Below are positions 17,623-27,563 of a stretch of 64,000 nucleotides of DNA, in pieces. This DNA comes from Demequina sediminicola (GTDB lineage: Bacteria; Actinomycetota; Actinomycetes; Actinomycetales; Demequinaceae), in contig NZ_BBRB01000001.1 in the NCBI RefSeq assembly GCF_000975055.1, forward strand, positions 372,001-436,000. The letters are read 5' to 3'. The notes beneath the pieces were generated by a model. The model was not told the origin of the DNA and ran no database searches. It was given only the letters and a program-made list of their open reading frames with translations. Positions within the stretch are counted from its first letter, which is position 1, and each line of letters starts with the position of its first letter. Both the position numbers and the translations under genes were made by a program.

Positions 17623-20181
17623 ATGAACGCGCCCACGCCCGCAGGCTGGTACAACGACCCGTACGCACCGCACACTGGAGTGCTGCGCTACTGGGACGGT
17701 CAACAATGGACTGGCCACACCCACAATCCGCACACCGCCGCACCGCCGCAGCCACAGCCACAGCCACAGCCACAGCCACAGCCACAGCCACAGCCACAGC
17801 CAGCGTCCCACCAGGCCGCACCCCAGGTGCCCCCAACATCGGCTTCGCTCAAGCCCCACAAACGCCGCACCGCCATCATCGTGAGCTCCGTGAGTGGAGC
17901 GATGGTGCTACTTCTCGCTGCCACCGGCATCATTTGGTACAACGCAAACGACTTCGGCAACGGAGGCGGTCTCGCCGGCGGCGACAACCAAGGCACCTCG
18001 GGACTACCCCTGTGCGGAACGGAAGACGTCCCCCTCATCGAGCAGGCCGCGTTTGCCGATGCGACCATCGCGGAACCCGTCTGCGAACAAGCGGACACTG
18101 GGTATCTCTACACCACCCCCATCACTGGCATTGAGGACCGCTCAGCCACCATTCACTTCCCCGCAACCGTGCGGCGTGCCGAAGCCCCGGCCGGCGCAAA
18201 CGTGCCTTTGCCCTACGCAACCAACTGGGGTTTCGAACTCTACGCGGATGCCGCCCTGACCAAGAGGGTCAACCTCCGCGTCACAAACTCACCGGAAGGT
18301 GAGGGGTGGGAAATCGACGCCGTCGAGTGCCCGACCATCGCTGCGCAATACAGCGCGGACTACCGTGAAGCGGCCGGCATCGAGACGCCAACTGAGGTGT
18401 TCCAGATCCGGGACAACTACACGGAACTCGTTCCAGGGTCAGAGCCGCTCAGCGCAGAATGTGAAGGCTGGGGTTTGAGGGACAACTACTTCCTGGTACG
18501 CCACGTTGACGAAAACGCCGAGCCGCTCGACGCGCCCATCGTGTCCCAATTCAACTTCACCCACCACCTCGACACCCCGCGCGTTGCCTGGTCTGTAGAT
18601 CCGGATTCGCCCGGAACCTTGCGGGCCGACTGGGAGCCCATCGACGGCGCCAAGAGTTACGCCGTCATCAAGACGTGGGCTCAGCACGACGAGGACGGCA
18701 ACTTCCTGCAACGCCAGTACGAGGTGGTAGGTGCGTCCTTCGAGAACTGGTGGCGCGCCTCTGAGTCGTTTGGGTCCGATGTACTGACCGATGATCTCTA
18801 CTACTTTTATCGCAACCAGAACGAGTCAATGCAGTTAGCGATTCACACCGACGATGACGCAGACACCGACGATGCCCAAAGCGATCCCTACGTCGAGTTC
18901 GAGTATGCGGTTGTCGCCTTGATGAATGCTGACGACGGTTCCACGGATTGGTGGGGTTCAGCGCTCGGCGCCACCGATGCCTCGGACATCGCGGCCGACC
19001 TTCCGTACAGCTTTGCCTACAACGCCTGGGATGAGGCCTATCCCGACAACAAGACTGGCGAGGAACTCCTCGGCCCAGACTTCGCGACTGTCGAAGACGT
19101 CCCCACCACCGTGCCAATCTCGCTACTCAGCGGAGACTCCACCGACACCACCGCTTTGCTCGGTAGCGCCACGCTCAGCGATCCGGACGAGCGCGACGGT
19201 GAGACATGGTTCCAAGTAGGCCTCTTCGCGTCCGGGTCCCGTCTGGGCACACCGGTCAATATCAAAGCGGACTCCACGAGTAGCGCCATCGAGTTCATCG
19301 AGGACTTCAACGCGTACTCAATCGCGCAAGCACCCCCGACAGGCGCCACCGAAACGACGGTGCAGATTTTTGAACTCCCGGAAGCAGAAGTCAAGAAGAT
19401 AGCGCCCGCGGTCGACTACCCCATGCAGCCGGGCTCACACCCATTCGTTGAGTTCGTCGCCGCACACCTGCTGGCCCGAACCGAAGCGATTGACATCAGC
19501 GGGTGGACGGATCAGCCAGGACTCCCTGACCTATGGGACGCCGTGGACGAAGCCGCATCTCAGAACCCTTATGCATACGCCGATGCGTTCAGCGCTTCAG
19601 AGTCCATCCTCTACGTCGACTACTCGTACGAAGACGGGGTGTATCAGGAGCATCAAGCGGACCTCGCGGCCGATGTCAAGGAGGCAGTCGCCGCCGCTGT
19701 GCCGGACGGGGCTTCCGATCGCGAATCTGCCATCGCAATCAACAACTGGATTGCAGACAAGGTGGATTACGACTACAACACCCTCGACCTCGCGGTCCAG
19801 TTCGAATCCTCGGCCCAAGCAATGACGTGGGACGAGTTCAAGGACGCCAACGACCTTCGGCACGCATGGGAAGCCAACGGTGTTTTCGACACCGACGCAG
19901 TGGTGTGCGCAAGCTTCTCCATGGCGTACACGGTGATGGCGTGGGAGGCGGGGCTTGATGTCCGCTATGTCACGGGCACTGTGGATGCCGGCGGGCGGCA
20001 CGCGTGGAACAAGGTCAACATTGACGGCGATTGGCTCGCGCTGGACTCCACCTGGAATGAGGGGGCTGGCGAGAACTTGTGGATGCTCATCACTGACGAT
20101 CAATTTGTTGACAGTGCGTCGCGCTCAGAAGACCTGTGGTGGATCTTGGACGCCCACATCGGCGACTACGCGACGCCGTAG
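17623..20181 (+). CDS. DUF2510 - Pro/Gln repeat - membrane helix - transglutaminase-like protein
   Basis: An 852-residue membrane-anchored protein. Residues 1-35 form a DUF2510 domain ([11 protein letters not shown]...[14 protein letters not shown]). Residues 42-60 are alternating Pro-Gln encoded by nine perfect CAGCCA hexamers. A single helix (about 83-106) follows, then a large extracytoplasmic region of about 600 residues that I do not recognise. The C-terminus is a transglutaminase-like domain with a likely triad Cys762 ([10 protein letters not shown]), His793 (GGRHAWN) and Asp808 (ALDSTW). Such domains act as proteases or crosslinking enzymes outside the cell; the substrate is unknown. 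AGGGGGAA precedes the ATG. Divergent from guaB3. Confidence 0.9.
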   Translation: MNAPTPAGWYNDPYAPHTGVLRYWDGQQWTGHTHNPHTAAPPQPQPQPQPQPQPQPQPQPASHQAAPQVPPTSASLKPHKRRTAIIVSSVSGAMVLLLAATGIIWYNANDFGNGGGLAGGDNQGTSGLPLCGTEDVPLIEQAAFADATIAEPVCEQADTGYLYTTPITGIEDRSATIHFPATVRRAEAPAGANVPLPYATNWGFELYADAALTKRVNLRVTNSPEGEGWEIDAVECPTIAAQYSADYREAAGIETPTEVFQIRDNYTELVPGSEPLSAECEGWGLRDNYFLVRHVDENAEPLDAPIVSQFNFTHHLDTPRVAWSVDPDSPGTLRADWEPIDGAKSYAVIKTWAQHDEDGNFLQRQYEVVGASFENWWRASESFGSDVLTDDLYYFYRNQNESMQLAIHTDDDADTDDAQSDPYVEFEYAVVALMNADDGSTDWWGSALGATDASDIAADLPYSFAYNAWDEAYPDNKTGEELLGPDFATVEDVPTTVPISLLSGDSTDTTALLGSATLSDPDERDGETWFQVGLFASGSRLGTPVNIKADSTSSAIEFIEDFNAYSIAQAPPTGATETTVQIFELPEAEVKKIAPAVDYPMQPGSHPFVEFVAAHLLARTEAIDISGWTDQPGLPDLWDAVDEAASQNPYAYADAFSASESILYVDYSYEDGVYQEHQADLAADVKEAVAAAVPDGASDRESAIAINNWIADKVDYDYNTLDLAVQFESSAQAMTWDEFKDANDLRHAWEANGVFDTDAVVCASFSMAYTVMAWEAGLDVRYVTGTVDAGGRHAWNKVNIDGDWLALDSTWNEGAGENLWMLITDDQFVDSASRSEDLWWILDAHIGDYATP
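17749..17802 (+). repeat. Nine perfect CAGCCA hexanucleotide repeats
   Basis: 54 bp of exact tandem CAGCCA in frame, encoding nine Gln-Pro pairs. Loss or gain of units would keep the frame and change only linker length. Confidence 0.97.
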
Positions 20182-20216
20182 GGGCTGATCGGGCGGTCGA
20201 TGTCTGTTGCTCGTGG

Positions 20217-20222
20217 CAGAGT
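20217..20222 (+). promoter_or_regulatory. Candidate -10 of a leaderless start (exonuclease gene)
   Basis: CAGAGT ends 6 nt before the ATG at 20229, and no Shine-Dalgarno sequence is visible. It is weaker than the TANNNT cases. Confidence 0.3.
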
Positions 20223-20228
20223 GTCCCC

Positions 20229-20939
20229 ATGAGTTGGTTAGACGAGACCTTGGTGGGCTTTGACACTGAAACGACGGGAGTGTCGACGTCCAAGGATCGG
20301 ATCGTGACCGCCGCCATCCTCACCCGAACGGGCGAGGAGACCACCACACGGACATGGCTGATCGATCCGGGTATCGACATTCCTGAACGCGCCACCGAGG
20401 TTCACGGCATCACCACCGCTTACGCCCGGGAAAACGGCGTCAGCCCAGCCGATGCTTTGGAAGAGATCGCCTCGGTCCTCGCCTCCGCGATGGCGGCGGG
20501 GTTTCCTGTGGTCGCGTTCAACGCCCAATATGACCTCACCATCGTGGAGAACGAGTTGGCCCGCCACGGGCTGGCCTCACTCGCCTCCCGTCTGCCCAGT
20601 GGCACGGTGGGACCCGTCGTTGACCCCCTCGTGCTTGACCGTCACTTGGATCGCTACCGCCGCGGGCCTCGCAAACTCATCAATATGTGCGAGCACTATG
20701 GGGTTTCTGTGGTTGCTGACGACCTGCATGCAGCGGATGCCGATGTCGCGGCCACCCTTGATCTCTTACCCGCCATGGCAAAGGCGCACACCGCGCTCGC
20801 TACCGTCGAGGTCGCTGATCTCCAGGGGCAACAGGTAGAAGCGCACCGTGTCTGGGCCACCGATTTTGCCGCCTGGCTCCGGTCTAAGGGCCGCACGGAA
20901 GATCTCCCTCAACCTGAATGGCCAGTCGCCGCGACCTGA
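20229..20939 (+). CDS. DEDDh 3'-5' exonuclease, DnaQ-like
   Basis: A 236-residue stand-alone exonuclease resembling the DNA polymerase III epsilon subunit. The motifs are ExoI FDTETTG (catalytic Asp/Glu near residues 10-13), the VHGITTAYA region, ExoII FNAQYDLTI, and ExoIII with HAADADVAAT carrying the DEDDh His and final Asp. The protein ends shortly after the exonuclease domain, with no helicase or UvrC-type fusion. Homologues in actinobacteria are annotated as exonuclease domain-containing proteins. The frame extends upstream to 20136, overlapping the previous gene, but the ATG at 20229 gives the normal N-terminus. Confidence 0.9.
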   Translation: MSWLDETLVGFDTETTGVSTSKDRIVTAAILTRTGEETTTRTWLIDPGIDIPERATEVHGITTAYARENGVSPADALEEIASVLASAMAAGFPVVAFNAQYDLTIVENELARHGLASLASRLPSGTVGPVVDPLVLDRHLDRYRRGPRKLINMCEHYGVSVVADDLHAADADVAATLDLLPAMAKAHTALATVEVADLQGQQVEAHRVWATDFAAWLRSKGRTEDLPQPEWPVAAT

Positions 20940-20970
20940 GTCGGGTTCCGCACGCACCCGTGCTGCACGT

Positions 20971-20987
20971 TAGAGTCGAAGTGACTC
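20971..20987 (+). promoter_or_regulatory. Candidate -10 and small hairpin upstream of gdhA
   Basis: TAGAGT (20971-20976) could be a -10. GAGTC (20973-20977) and GACTC (20983-20987) form a small inverted repeat just before the ribosome binding site GAGGAGG. Confidence 0.3.
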
Positions 20988-21002
20988 AACGAGGAGGCGT
21001 GC

Positions 21003-22277
21003 ATGACCGCGATTAGCAGTGCAGACCCCATCCCTACAGGTGGTCCCCTAGACGATGCGCAAGCTCAATTGGCTGCGGCCGTCGCTCACTTGAAATGTCC
21101 CCCAGGTCTGCACGAGATGCTAGCGATGCCGCGGCGTGAACTTCAGGTCGCAGTTCCTTTGCGCCGAGATGACGGCACCACTGCGGTGTACTCCGGCTAT
21201 CGCGTGCAACACAATCTGTCTCGCGGACCAGCCAAAGGTGGTCTGCGGTACTCCACGGCGGTCGACCTGGACGAAGTCCGGGCTCTCGCCATGTGGATGT
21301 CGTGGAAGTGCGCGCTCGTTGACGTGCCGTATGGCGGCGCTAAGGGTGGAATCGCTATCGAACCCCGCGACCACTCTGATGGTGAATTGGAGCGCGTGAC
21401 TCGCCGCTATACGTCCGAGATCCTGCCCATCATCGGCCCCGATATGGATATCCCAGCCCCCGACATCGGCACGGATGAGCGCACCATGGCCTGGATCATG
21501 GACACCTACTCCACTACCAAGGGGTACACCGTTCCGGGAGTGGTCACAGGTAAGCCCATTTCCCTCGGTGGTTCCCTTGGTCGCGCCACCGCAACATCCC
21601 GCGGCGTTGCACACGTGGCGCTCATGGCGCTGTCAAGCACCGGTATGGAGGCAAGCAAGGCCAGCGCGGCAGTTCAGGGTTTCGGAAAGGTGGGCCGCGA
21701 TGCAGCGCGTCTGTTGAATGAGGCGGGCGTGAGCGTCAAGGCCGTGTCCGATGTGGATGGCGCCGTGTTCGCTCCGGACGGCCTTGATATCTCGCGGCTC
21801 AGTGCGCACGTGGACCGTGAGGGCACTGTGTCAGGCTTCGACGGCGCAGAACCTCTCGCCCCCGCGGATCTGTTGACGCTCGATGTCGATGTCTTGGTGC
21901 CAGCGGCTATTGAAGGGGTGCTGACGGAACACAATGCTCACGACGTTCAAGCGTCGATCGTTGTCGAAGGTGCGAACGGTCCGACTACCCAAGCGGCTGA
22001 CGAGATCCTGACGACACGAGGCGTCACGATTGTCCCTGACATCTTGGCCAACGCTGGCGGTGTCATCGTCTCCTACTTTGAATGGGTGCAGTCGAACCAG
22101 GCATACCAGTGGCGTGAGGCTGAGGTCCGTGACCGCCTCGAGGAGCGGATGACGCGTGGCTGGCGCGATGTCGCCGATTACGCGGGCGCACATTCGTTGA
22201 CGTACCGCGAGGCAGCCACAGCGCTGTCGGTGAGCCGAGTGCTCGAAGCTCACAAGCTTCGCGGCCTCTACCCATAA
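21003..22277 (+). CDS. gdhA: Glutamate dehydrogenase (Glu/Leu/Phe/Val dehydrogenase family)
   Basis: Reversibly aminates 2-oxoglutarate to glutamate. The 424-residue protein has the family dimer/substrate motif GYRVQHNLSRGPAKGGLRY, the catalytic lysine region MSWKCALVDVPYGGAKGGI, PAPDIGTDERTMAWIMDTYS and a Rossmann motif GFGKVGRDAA in the second domain. The length fits the hexameric, NAD-type (RocG/GudB-like) enzymes; a branched-chain amino-acid dehydrogenase cannot be fully excluded, but the length favours GDH. GAGGAGG lies 5 nt before the ATG. Followed by the inverted repeat pair at 22297-22389. Confidence 0.93.
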   Translation: MTAISSADPIPTGGPLDDAQAQLAAAVAHLKCPPGLHEMLAMPRRELQVAVPLRRDDGTTAVYSGYRVQHNLSRGPAKGGLRYSTAVDLDEVRALAMWMSWKCALVDVPYGGAKGGIAIEPRDHSDGELERVTRRYTSEILPIIGPDMDIPAPDIGTDERTMAWIMDTYSTTKGYTVPGVVTGKPISLGGSLGRATATSRGVAHVALMALSSTGMEASKASAAVQGFGKVGRDAARLLNEAGVSVKAVSDVDGAVFAPDGLDISRLSAHVDREGTVSGFDGAEPLAPADLLTLDVDVLVPAAIEGVLTEHNAHDVQASIVVEGANGPTTQAADEILTTRGVTIVPDILANAGGVIVSYFEWVQSNQAYQWREAEVRDRLEERMTRGWRDVADYAGAHSLTYREAATALSVSRVLEAHKLRGLYP

Positions 22278-22296
22278 ACCCCTCACCCTTCCCCGA

Positions 22297-22328
22297 CACT
22301 TTGAACCAAAGGTGACACCAACACGCCG
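22297..22328 (+). repeat. Dispersed composite repeat, copy B
   Basis: CACTTTGAACCAAAG, 10 variable bases, then CACGCCG. Begins 20 bp after the gdhA stop. With copy C it forms an inverted pair about 93 bp across. Confidence 0.75.
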
Positions 22329-22357
22329 CATATGACGGCTGCTCGGCGTGCTGCCAT

Positions 22358-22389
22358 CGGCGTGCCACGGCATTCTTTGGTTCAAAGTG
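22358..22389 (-). repeat. Dispersed composite repeat, copy C (inverted)
   Basis: The reverse complement reads CACTTTGAACCAAAG, 10 variable bases, then CACGCCG, with the same spacing as copies A and B. The 15-bp cores of B and C can pair into a long hairpin between the convergent gdhA and TSUP genes and could end transcription. Confidence 0.75.
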
Positions 22390-22438
22390 ATGGCGATGGG
22401 GTCGCAGTGAGCGCGGTGGGGTCGCAGCGAGGGCTAGA

Positions 22439-23188
22439 TCAGTTCGCGAGCACGTTCCACAGCATCGTGAGGGACACGACCACGATGAGGACTCGAAGGA
22501 CTATCGGCGAGACACGCAAGAGCAAGTGCGACCCGATGTAGGCGCCAATGAGTTGACCCACGACCATGACCCCGCCGACGATCCACACCATTTGGCCAGC
22601 AACTGCGAACACCAGCAGCGAAGCAAAGTTGGTGGCGAAGTTCAGCGTCTTGGCAGTGGCTGTGGAGCGCCTCAGGGGCAGCGCCCGCAACGCCACTCCA
22701 GAGAGCGCAAACAGGGAACCAGTGCCGGGACCGAAGGCCCCGTCATAGGCGCCGATGGCCGGGACCACGGTCCGACGATACGCCTTCGCACCGATGCGGG
22801 TATGAGCGGGAGGCTCGTGAGACTTTGGCACAAACAAGAAGTACGCCGCGATGATCGCGAGGACCACGGGGATCACGATCTCCAACGCATCGGTCGATAC
22901 GAACTGAATCACGACCGATCCCACTGCCGAGCCGCCGAACGCCCACAGCATCGGCCGTCTGACATCGACCCACTTCACCCCATGGCGTTTGATCACCTGC
23001 GTGGTTGCCATGAACGTTCCTGCGGAACTTTGAAGTTTGTTAGTGCCCAACGCCTGCAGTGGCGGTACACCTGCCAGCAGCAGCGCGGGCACCGTAATCA
23101 ACCCGCCGCCACCAGCGAGCGTGTCGAGACACCCGGCTACTAACGCGACGAGCGCCAGGAGCGCAAGCAACTGCCAGGTGATCTCCAC
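22439..23188 (-). CDS. TSUP family permease (TauE/SafE)
   Basis: A 249-residue integral membrane protein with about eight helices and the family's N-terminal glycine-rich motif (GCLDTLAGGGGLITVPALLLAGVP begins near residue 19) repeated in weaker form in the second half (GAYDGAFGPGTGSLFALSG). TSUP proteins move sulfite, sulfoacetate or other small organic anions; substrate here unknown. The start is a GTG 20 bp after the guaB stop on the same strand, so it may be co-transcribed with guaB. No sulfur metabolism genes are adjacent. Confidence 0.92.
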   Translation of the reverse strand: MEITWQLLALLALVALVAGCLDTLAGGGGLITVPALLLAGVPPLQALGTNKLQSSAGTFMATTQVIKRHGVKWVDVRRPMLWAFGGSAVGSVVIQFVSTDALEIVIPVVLAIIAAYFLFVPKSHEPPAHTRIGAKAYRRTVVPAIGAYDGAFGPGTGSLFALSGVALRALPLRRSTATAKTLNFATNFASLLVFAVAGQMVWIVGGVMVVGQLIGAYIGSHLLLRVSPIVLRVLIVVVSLTMLWNVLAN

Positions 23189-23208
23189 GATGTCTCAGGC
23201 TGTTGTCA

Positions 23209-24768
<1,560 letters not shown>

Positions 24769-24845
24769 TCAGAGTTCACAGAATTGGGGGTAGCCAAGGC
24801 GCAAATGAGAGAGTACAAATAGGAGAGATGGCAACGTTTCACCTG

Positions 24846-24870
24846 GTTATCGGCGGTTGGAGTCGATAAC
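24846..24870 (+). promoter_or_regulatory. Inverted repeat in the whiB upstream region
   Basis: GTTATCG (24846-24852) and CGATAAC (24864-24870) are exact reverse complements, 11 nt apart, about 85 bp before the WhiB start. A second inverted repeat, TGACGC/GCGTCA, lies at 24901-24928. Either could be an operator or leader structure. The 235-bp guaB-whiB interval holds no other feature I can support. Confidence 0.35.
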
Positions 24871-24952
24871 GCTGAGGAGCGAACAATTACACACAGCCCG
24901 TGACGCAATGGTGGGTCGCGGTGCGTCAGCCCGACACGATGTAAGGAGCGCC

Positions 24953-25243
24953 ATGAGTACAGTCGCGAAACTCCCGGCACCAACGCAGGACCAGTGGGAG
25001 TGGCAGTACAGCGGAGCTTGCCGCGAGGCAGACCCCGATCTCTTTTTCCACCCCGAGGGGGAACGTGGCGCAGCGAGGCGCCGCCGCGCTGAAGCCGCTA
25101 AGGCCTATTGCGAAACGTGCCCTGTCTTGGACATGTGCCGCGAGCGCTCTATGGATGCTCGCGAGCCGTTCGGAGTCTGGGGTGGAGTCAGTGAAGACGA
25201 ACGCCACTCAATGCTGGTGAACCGCTTGCAGCGGGCAAGTTAG
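24953..25243 (+). CDS. WhiB family iron-sulfur regulator, WhiB3/WhiD type
   Basis: WhiB proteins bind a 4Fe-4S cluster and regulate transcription through the primary sigma factor, responding to redox or nitric oxide. The 96-residue protein has the four cluster cysteines at 23, 53, 56 and 62 (GACREADPD; YCETCPVLDMC) and the GVWGG turn at 74-78. WQYSGACREADPDLFFHPEGERG and CPVLDMCRE...EPFGVWGG match WhiB3/WhiD better than WhiB1 or WhiB2. Location between guaB and groES matches whiD of Streptomyces. AAGGAG lies 4 nt before the ATG; the longer frame from 24857 is discarded. Confidence 0.93.
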   Translation: MSTVAKLPAPTQDQWEWQYSGACREADPDLFFHPEGERGAARRRRAEAAKAYCETCPVLDMCRERSMDAREPFGVWGGVSEDERHSMLVNRLQRAS

Positions 25244-25304
25244 GCCCTATGCTGATAGCTGTTCGGAGCCGCCGCTAGCCCCCCTTGCGAGCGCCCGAAC
25301 AAAG

Positions 25305-25337
25305 AAGGCCCCGGACGACATTGTCGTCCGGGGCCTT
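25305..25337. terminator. Bidirectional terminator between whiB and groES
   Basis: AAGGCCCCGGACGAC (25305-25319) and its exact reverse complement (25323-25337) form a 15-bp stem with a 3-nt loop, followed by ACTTTT on the plus strand. It separates the convergent whiB-type gene and groES. Confidence 0.95.
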
Positions 25338-25360
25338 ACTTTTCTCGGTGTGAGAGGTGC

Positions 25361-25654
25361 TTACTGCACCACGCCGAGGAGATCACGCGCCGAGAGAATC
25401 AGCAGCTCTTCGCCGCCATATTTCACCTCGGTGCCGCCGTACTTGCTGTAGATGACCTTGTCACCGACCGCGACGTCCAGCGGGATGCGGTTGCCGTTGT
25501 CGTCGAAACGACCCTGGCCGACTGCCAAGATTTCACCCTCCTGGGGCTTCTCCTTGGCAGCATCGGGAATAACGAGTCCGGACGCGGTGGTCTGCTCGGC
25601 GGCAGAGGGCTTCACCACGACCTTGTCCTCAAGAGGCTTGATAGAGACCGACAC
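25361..25654 (-). CDS. groES: Co-chaperonin GroES
   Basis: Lid of the GroEL folding chamber. The 97-residue protein has the typical [12 protein letters not shown] start, the mobile loop region ([24 protein letters not shown]) and the C-terminal [17 protein letters not shown] motif. The GTG at 25654 is preferred because GAGG lies 6 nt before it and gives the family length; a GTG at 25666 is possible. No groEL follows: a terminator and the convergent whiB gene lie directly downstream. Controlled by the CIRCE element at 25780-25806. Confidence 0.97.
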   Translation of the reverse strand: MSVSIKPLEDKVVVKPSAAEQTTASGLVIPDAAKEKPQEGEILAVGQGRFDDNGNRIPLDVAVGDKVIYSKYGGTEVKYGGEELLILSARDLLGVVQ

Positions 25655-25779
25655 AGCGGACCTCACCTTCCATAATCCTTGACAGATGTGTGCCGCAGTC
25701 CTTGGCGTCTACCCTGCCGTCGCGGGGGTCAGAGTTGACTTATGGACCTACGGGCTCCATTGCTGGAGCACGCACTAAT

Positions 25780-25806
25780 TTAGCACTCACACCCCCCGAG
25801 TGCTAA
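25780..25806. promoter_or_regulatory. CIRCE operator (HrcA binding site) of groES
   Basis: TTAGCACTC, 9 nt, GAGTGCTAA: a perfect match to the CIRCE consensus. On the minus strand TTAGCA in one arm and TAAATT overlapping the other arm are 18 bp apart and could serve as -35 and -10, so HrcA would cover the promoter. This leaves a leader of about 115 nt before the groES start. Confidence 0.95.
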
Positions 25807-25835
25807 CTATGGGCACCGATGTTCACGCACCGTGA

Positions 25836-25841
25836 AAGACT
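25836..25841 (+). promoter_or_regulatory. Candidate -10 of a leaderless start (methyltransferase gene)
   Basis: AAGACT ends 6 nt before the ATG at 25848. No Shine-Dalgarno sequence is present. Confidence 0.3.
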
Positions 25842-25847
25842 CACCTC

Positions 25848-27017
25848 ATGGATGCCGCCACCGCACGCATGCTGACCACCCCAGATGGCCTGGCACTCGT
25901 GGACGCGTTGCCTCAATATGACGAGCAGCGCTCATTGGCCTTGGGCACGTCAATGCGGGAGCAGGGCGTCGACGCGGATCTTGTCGCGGCCGTTTTAACG
26001 CAGTCGCGTCTGAGAGCCGATGCCTCGGCAAAGTTTGGCGATTTCGCCGCAGGAATGCTCTTCACACAGGCCGGCCTCGAGCAAGCGACAAGGCTTGAGG
26101 TGGCGGCTCGTCATGGTGCCCGTTTTCGCGATGCCGGGATCACTCGCGTTGCAGACTTGACGTGCGGCATCGGCGCTGATGCGATGGCGCTGAGTGCGCT
26201 GGGAATCTCAGTGACGGCTGTCGAGCTCGATGAGGCCACCGCTCTGCTGGCCGATCACAACCTGCGGCATTGGCCGGATTCACAGGTGGTGCACGCCGAC
26301 TCCATGCAGGTCGCCGCGCATCTGGACGTTGACGGCTTCTTCGCGGATCCTGCACGCCGCAATGCCCGTGGCCGGCGTCATGACCCTCGCGACTACTCCC
26401 CCGCCCTTGATGACGTCTTGGCGCTGCGGGAGGTGCACCAGGCCCTCGGGGTCAAGGTGGGCCCGGCGATCCCCCACGAGGCAATTCCCTCCGGCGTGGA
26501 AGCCGAATGGGTGAGCGTCAACGGCAGTGTCGTCGAGGCGGCACTGTGGTGCGGCCCGCTTACCTCCGAGCCAGGACACGCGGCTCTCGTGATCCGTGAC
26601 GGCCAGGCCCATCGCCTCACCGGCGATACACATCGGGCCGATGCCGGGACCCTGGGCGAGTACCTCTATGAACCCGACGGAGCCGTGATTCGTGCCGGGC
26701 TCATCGGCCAAGTCGCGGAGGCGACGGGTGCTCACCTCATTGACGAGTCAATCGCGTATCTGACGGCCGATGCCGTGATCGAGTCGGCGTTCATGCGCGG
26801 CTATCGGATTCTCGAGACGGTGCCTCTGCATGCCAAAGCAATCGCGACGGCGTTGGCGGCTCGCAATGTTGGCACGGTCGACATCAAGAAGCGCGGCGTT
26901 GACATCACCCCAGAGCAGTTACGCCCCAAACTCAAACTGCGCGGGTCTGAGCGCCTGACGCTCGTGTTGACACGCGCGCAGGGGAAGCGGCTCGCGGTCA
27001 TTGCAGAGCCCCTGTAG
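25848..27017 (+). CDS. SAM-dependent methyltransferase with THUMP-like domain
   Basis: A 389-residue protein. The N-terminal part is helical; the middle is a class I methyltransferase fold with the SAM-binding motif DLTCGIGADAMALS (about residue 101), the acidic strand end AVELDE and the motif FFADPARRNARGRR. The C-terminal part (about 300-389) resembles the THUMP-like domain that ends this actinobacterial family (GTVDIKKRGVDITPEQLRPKLKLRG). Likely an RNA methyltransferase, but the substrate is unknown. It diverges from groES and ends 5 bp before the convergent triple-HTH gene. Confidence 0.87.
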   Translation: MDAATARMLTTPDGLALVDALPQYDEQRSLALGTSMREQGVDADLVAAVLTQSRLRADASAKFGDFAAGMLFTQAGLEQATRLEVAARHGARFRDAGITRVADLTCGIGADAMALSALGISVTAVELDEATALLADHNLRHWPDSQVVHADSMQVAAHLDVDGFFADPARRNARGRRHDPRDYSPALDDVLALREVHQALGVKVGPAIPHEAIPSGVEAEWVSVNGSVVEAALWCGPLTSEPGHAALVIRDGQAHRLTGDTHRADAGTLGEYLYEPDGAVIRAGLIGQVAEATGAHLIDESIAYLTADAVIESAFMRGYRILETVPLHAKAIATALAARNVGTVDIKKRGVDITPEQLRPKLKLRGSERLTLVLTRAQGKRLAVIAEPL

Positions 27018-27022
27018 GCGCG

Positions 27023-27538
27023 TTACGACTCTGCCGAGCCCTCGGTCGTTCTGAGCACCTTACTCACCATCTGTTGACTCGTGCCGATGTCGCGGGCGAT
27101 CGCCGACTGTGACGTGCCTGCTGCATGCGCCGCACGAATGCGCTCCCGCGTCTCAGAGTCCAGAGAGCCCGATCTGCGGCTTGCGGATGCACCTCCACGC
27201 CTGCCGGACATAATCGAATCCACGCTGGCTTTCGAGATACCAAGCCCCTGGGCCACAGCCACTCGAGACTCCCCAGCAGCGACACGTTCCTTCACTTCGG
27301 CCACGACAGCATCGGTGATGCGGGTGCGCTTCTTGGCCGCGCCCTGCTTGCTTCGCGGCGCCCGCGCGCGCTGCGGCGTGGCAAGAGGTCCACCTGCGGC
27401 GGCGCGGATCCGCCCAGACACCAACGCCGAGACCGTCGTTTGCGCGATCTGGAAGTCACGAGCGAGGTCCACCTGACGCTCCCCAGCGGCGTAGCGCTCG
27501 CGAAGGTGAACGACGTCAGCGTCGGAGAGAGTGGCCAT
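27023..27538 (-). CDS. Protein of three tandem helix-turn-helix units
   Basis: A 171-residue protein made of three similar units of about 38 residues (4-43, 74-113, 126-163). Each has the pattern of a resolvase/homeodomain-like HTH: an acidic first helix, AAGE or AAGT turn, then VDLARDFQIAQTTVSALVSGR, VAVAQGLGISKASVDSIMSGR or SAIARDIGTSQQMVSKVLR. Basic, Arg/Lys/Ser-rich linkers join them. There is no catalytic or effector domain. It probably binds DNA, perhaps repeated half-sites. I do not recognise a characterised family. The ATG at 27538 is preferred; TACGCT ends 6 nt upstream. Confidence 0.75.
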   Translation of the reverse strand: MATLSDADVVHLRERYAAGERQVDLARDFQIAQTTVSALVSGRIRAAAGGPLATPQRARAPRSKQGAAKKRTRITDAVVAEVKERVAAGESRVAVAQGLGISKASVDSIMSGRRGGASASRRSGSLDSETRERIRAAHAAGTSQSAIARDIGTSQQMVSKVLRTTEGSAES

Positions 27539-27544
27539 AGTGAC

Positions 27545-27550
27545 AGCGTA
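27545..27550 (-). promoter_or_regulatory. -10 of a probable leaderless transcript (triple-HTH gene)
   Basis: On the minus strand TACGCT lies 6 nt before the ATG at 27538. TTGGGC with an 18-nt spacer is a possible -35. No Shine-Dalgarno sequence. Confidence 0.4.
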
Positions 27551-27563
27551 GAGCCCACAATAC

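Noticed and set aside
17749..17802. CAGCCA tandem repeat as a CRISPR array
   Set aside because: Repeats are 6 bp with no spacers and are in frame within a coding sequence.
17551..17859. Minus-strand frame with a long Trp-Leu repeat
   Set aside because: It is the reverse of the CAGCCA hexamer tract within the DUF2510 gene, which has its own start and ribosome binding site.
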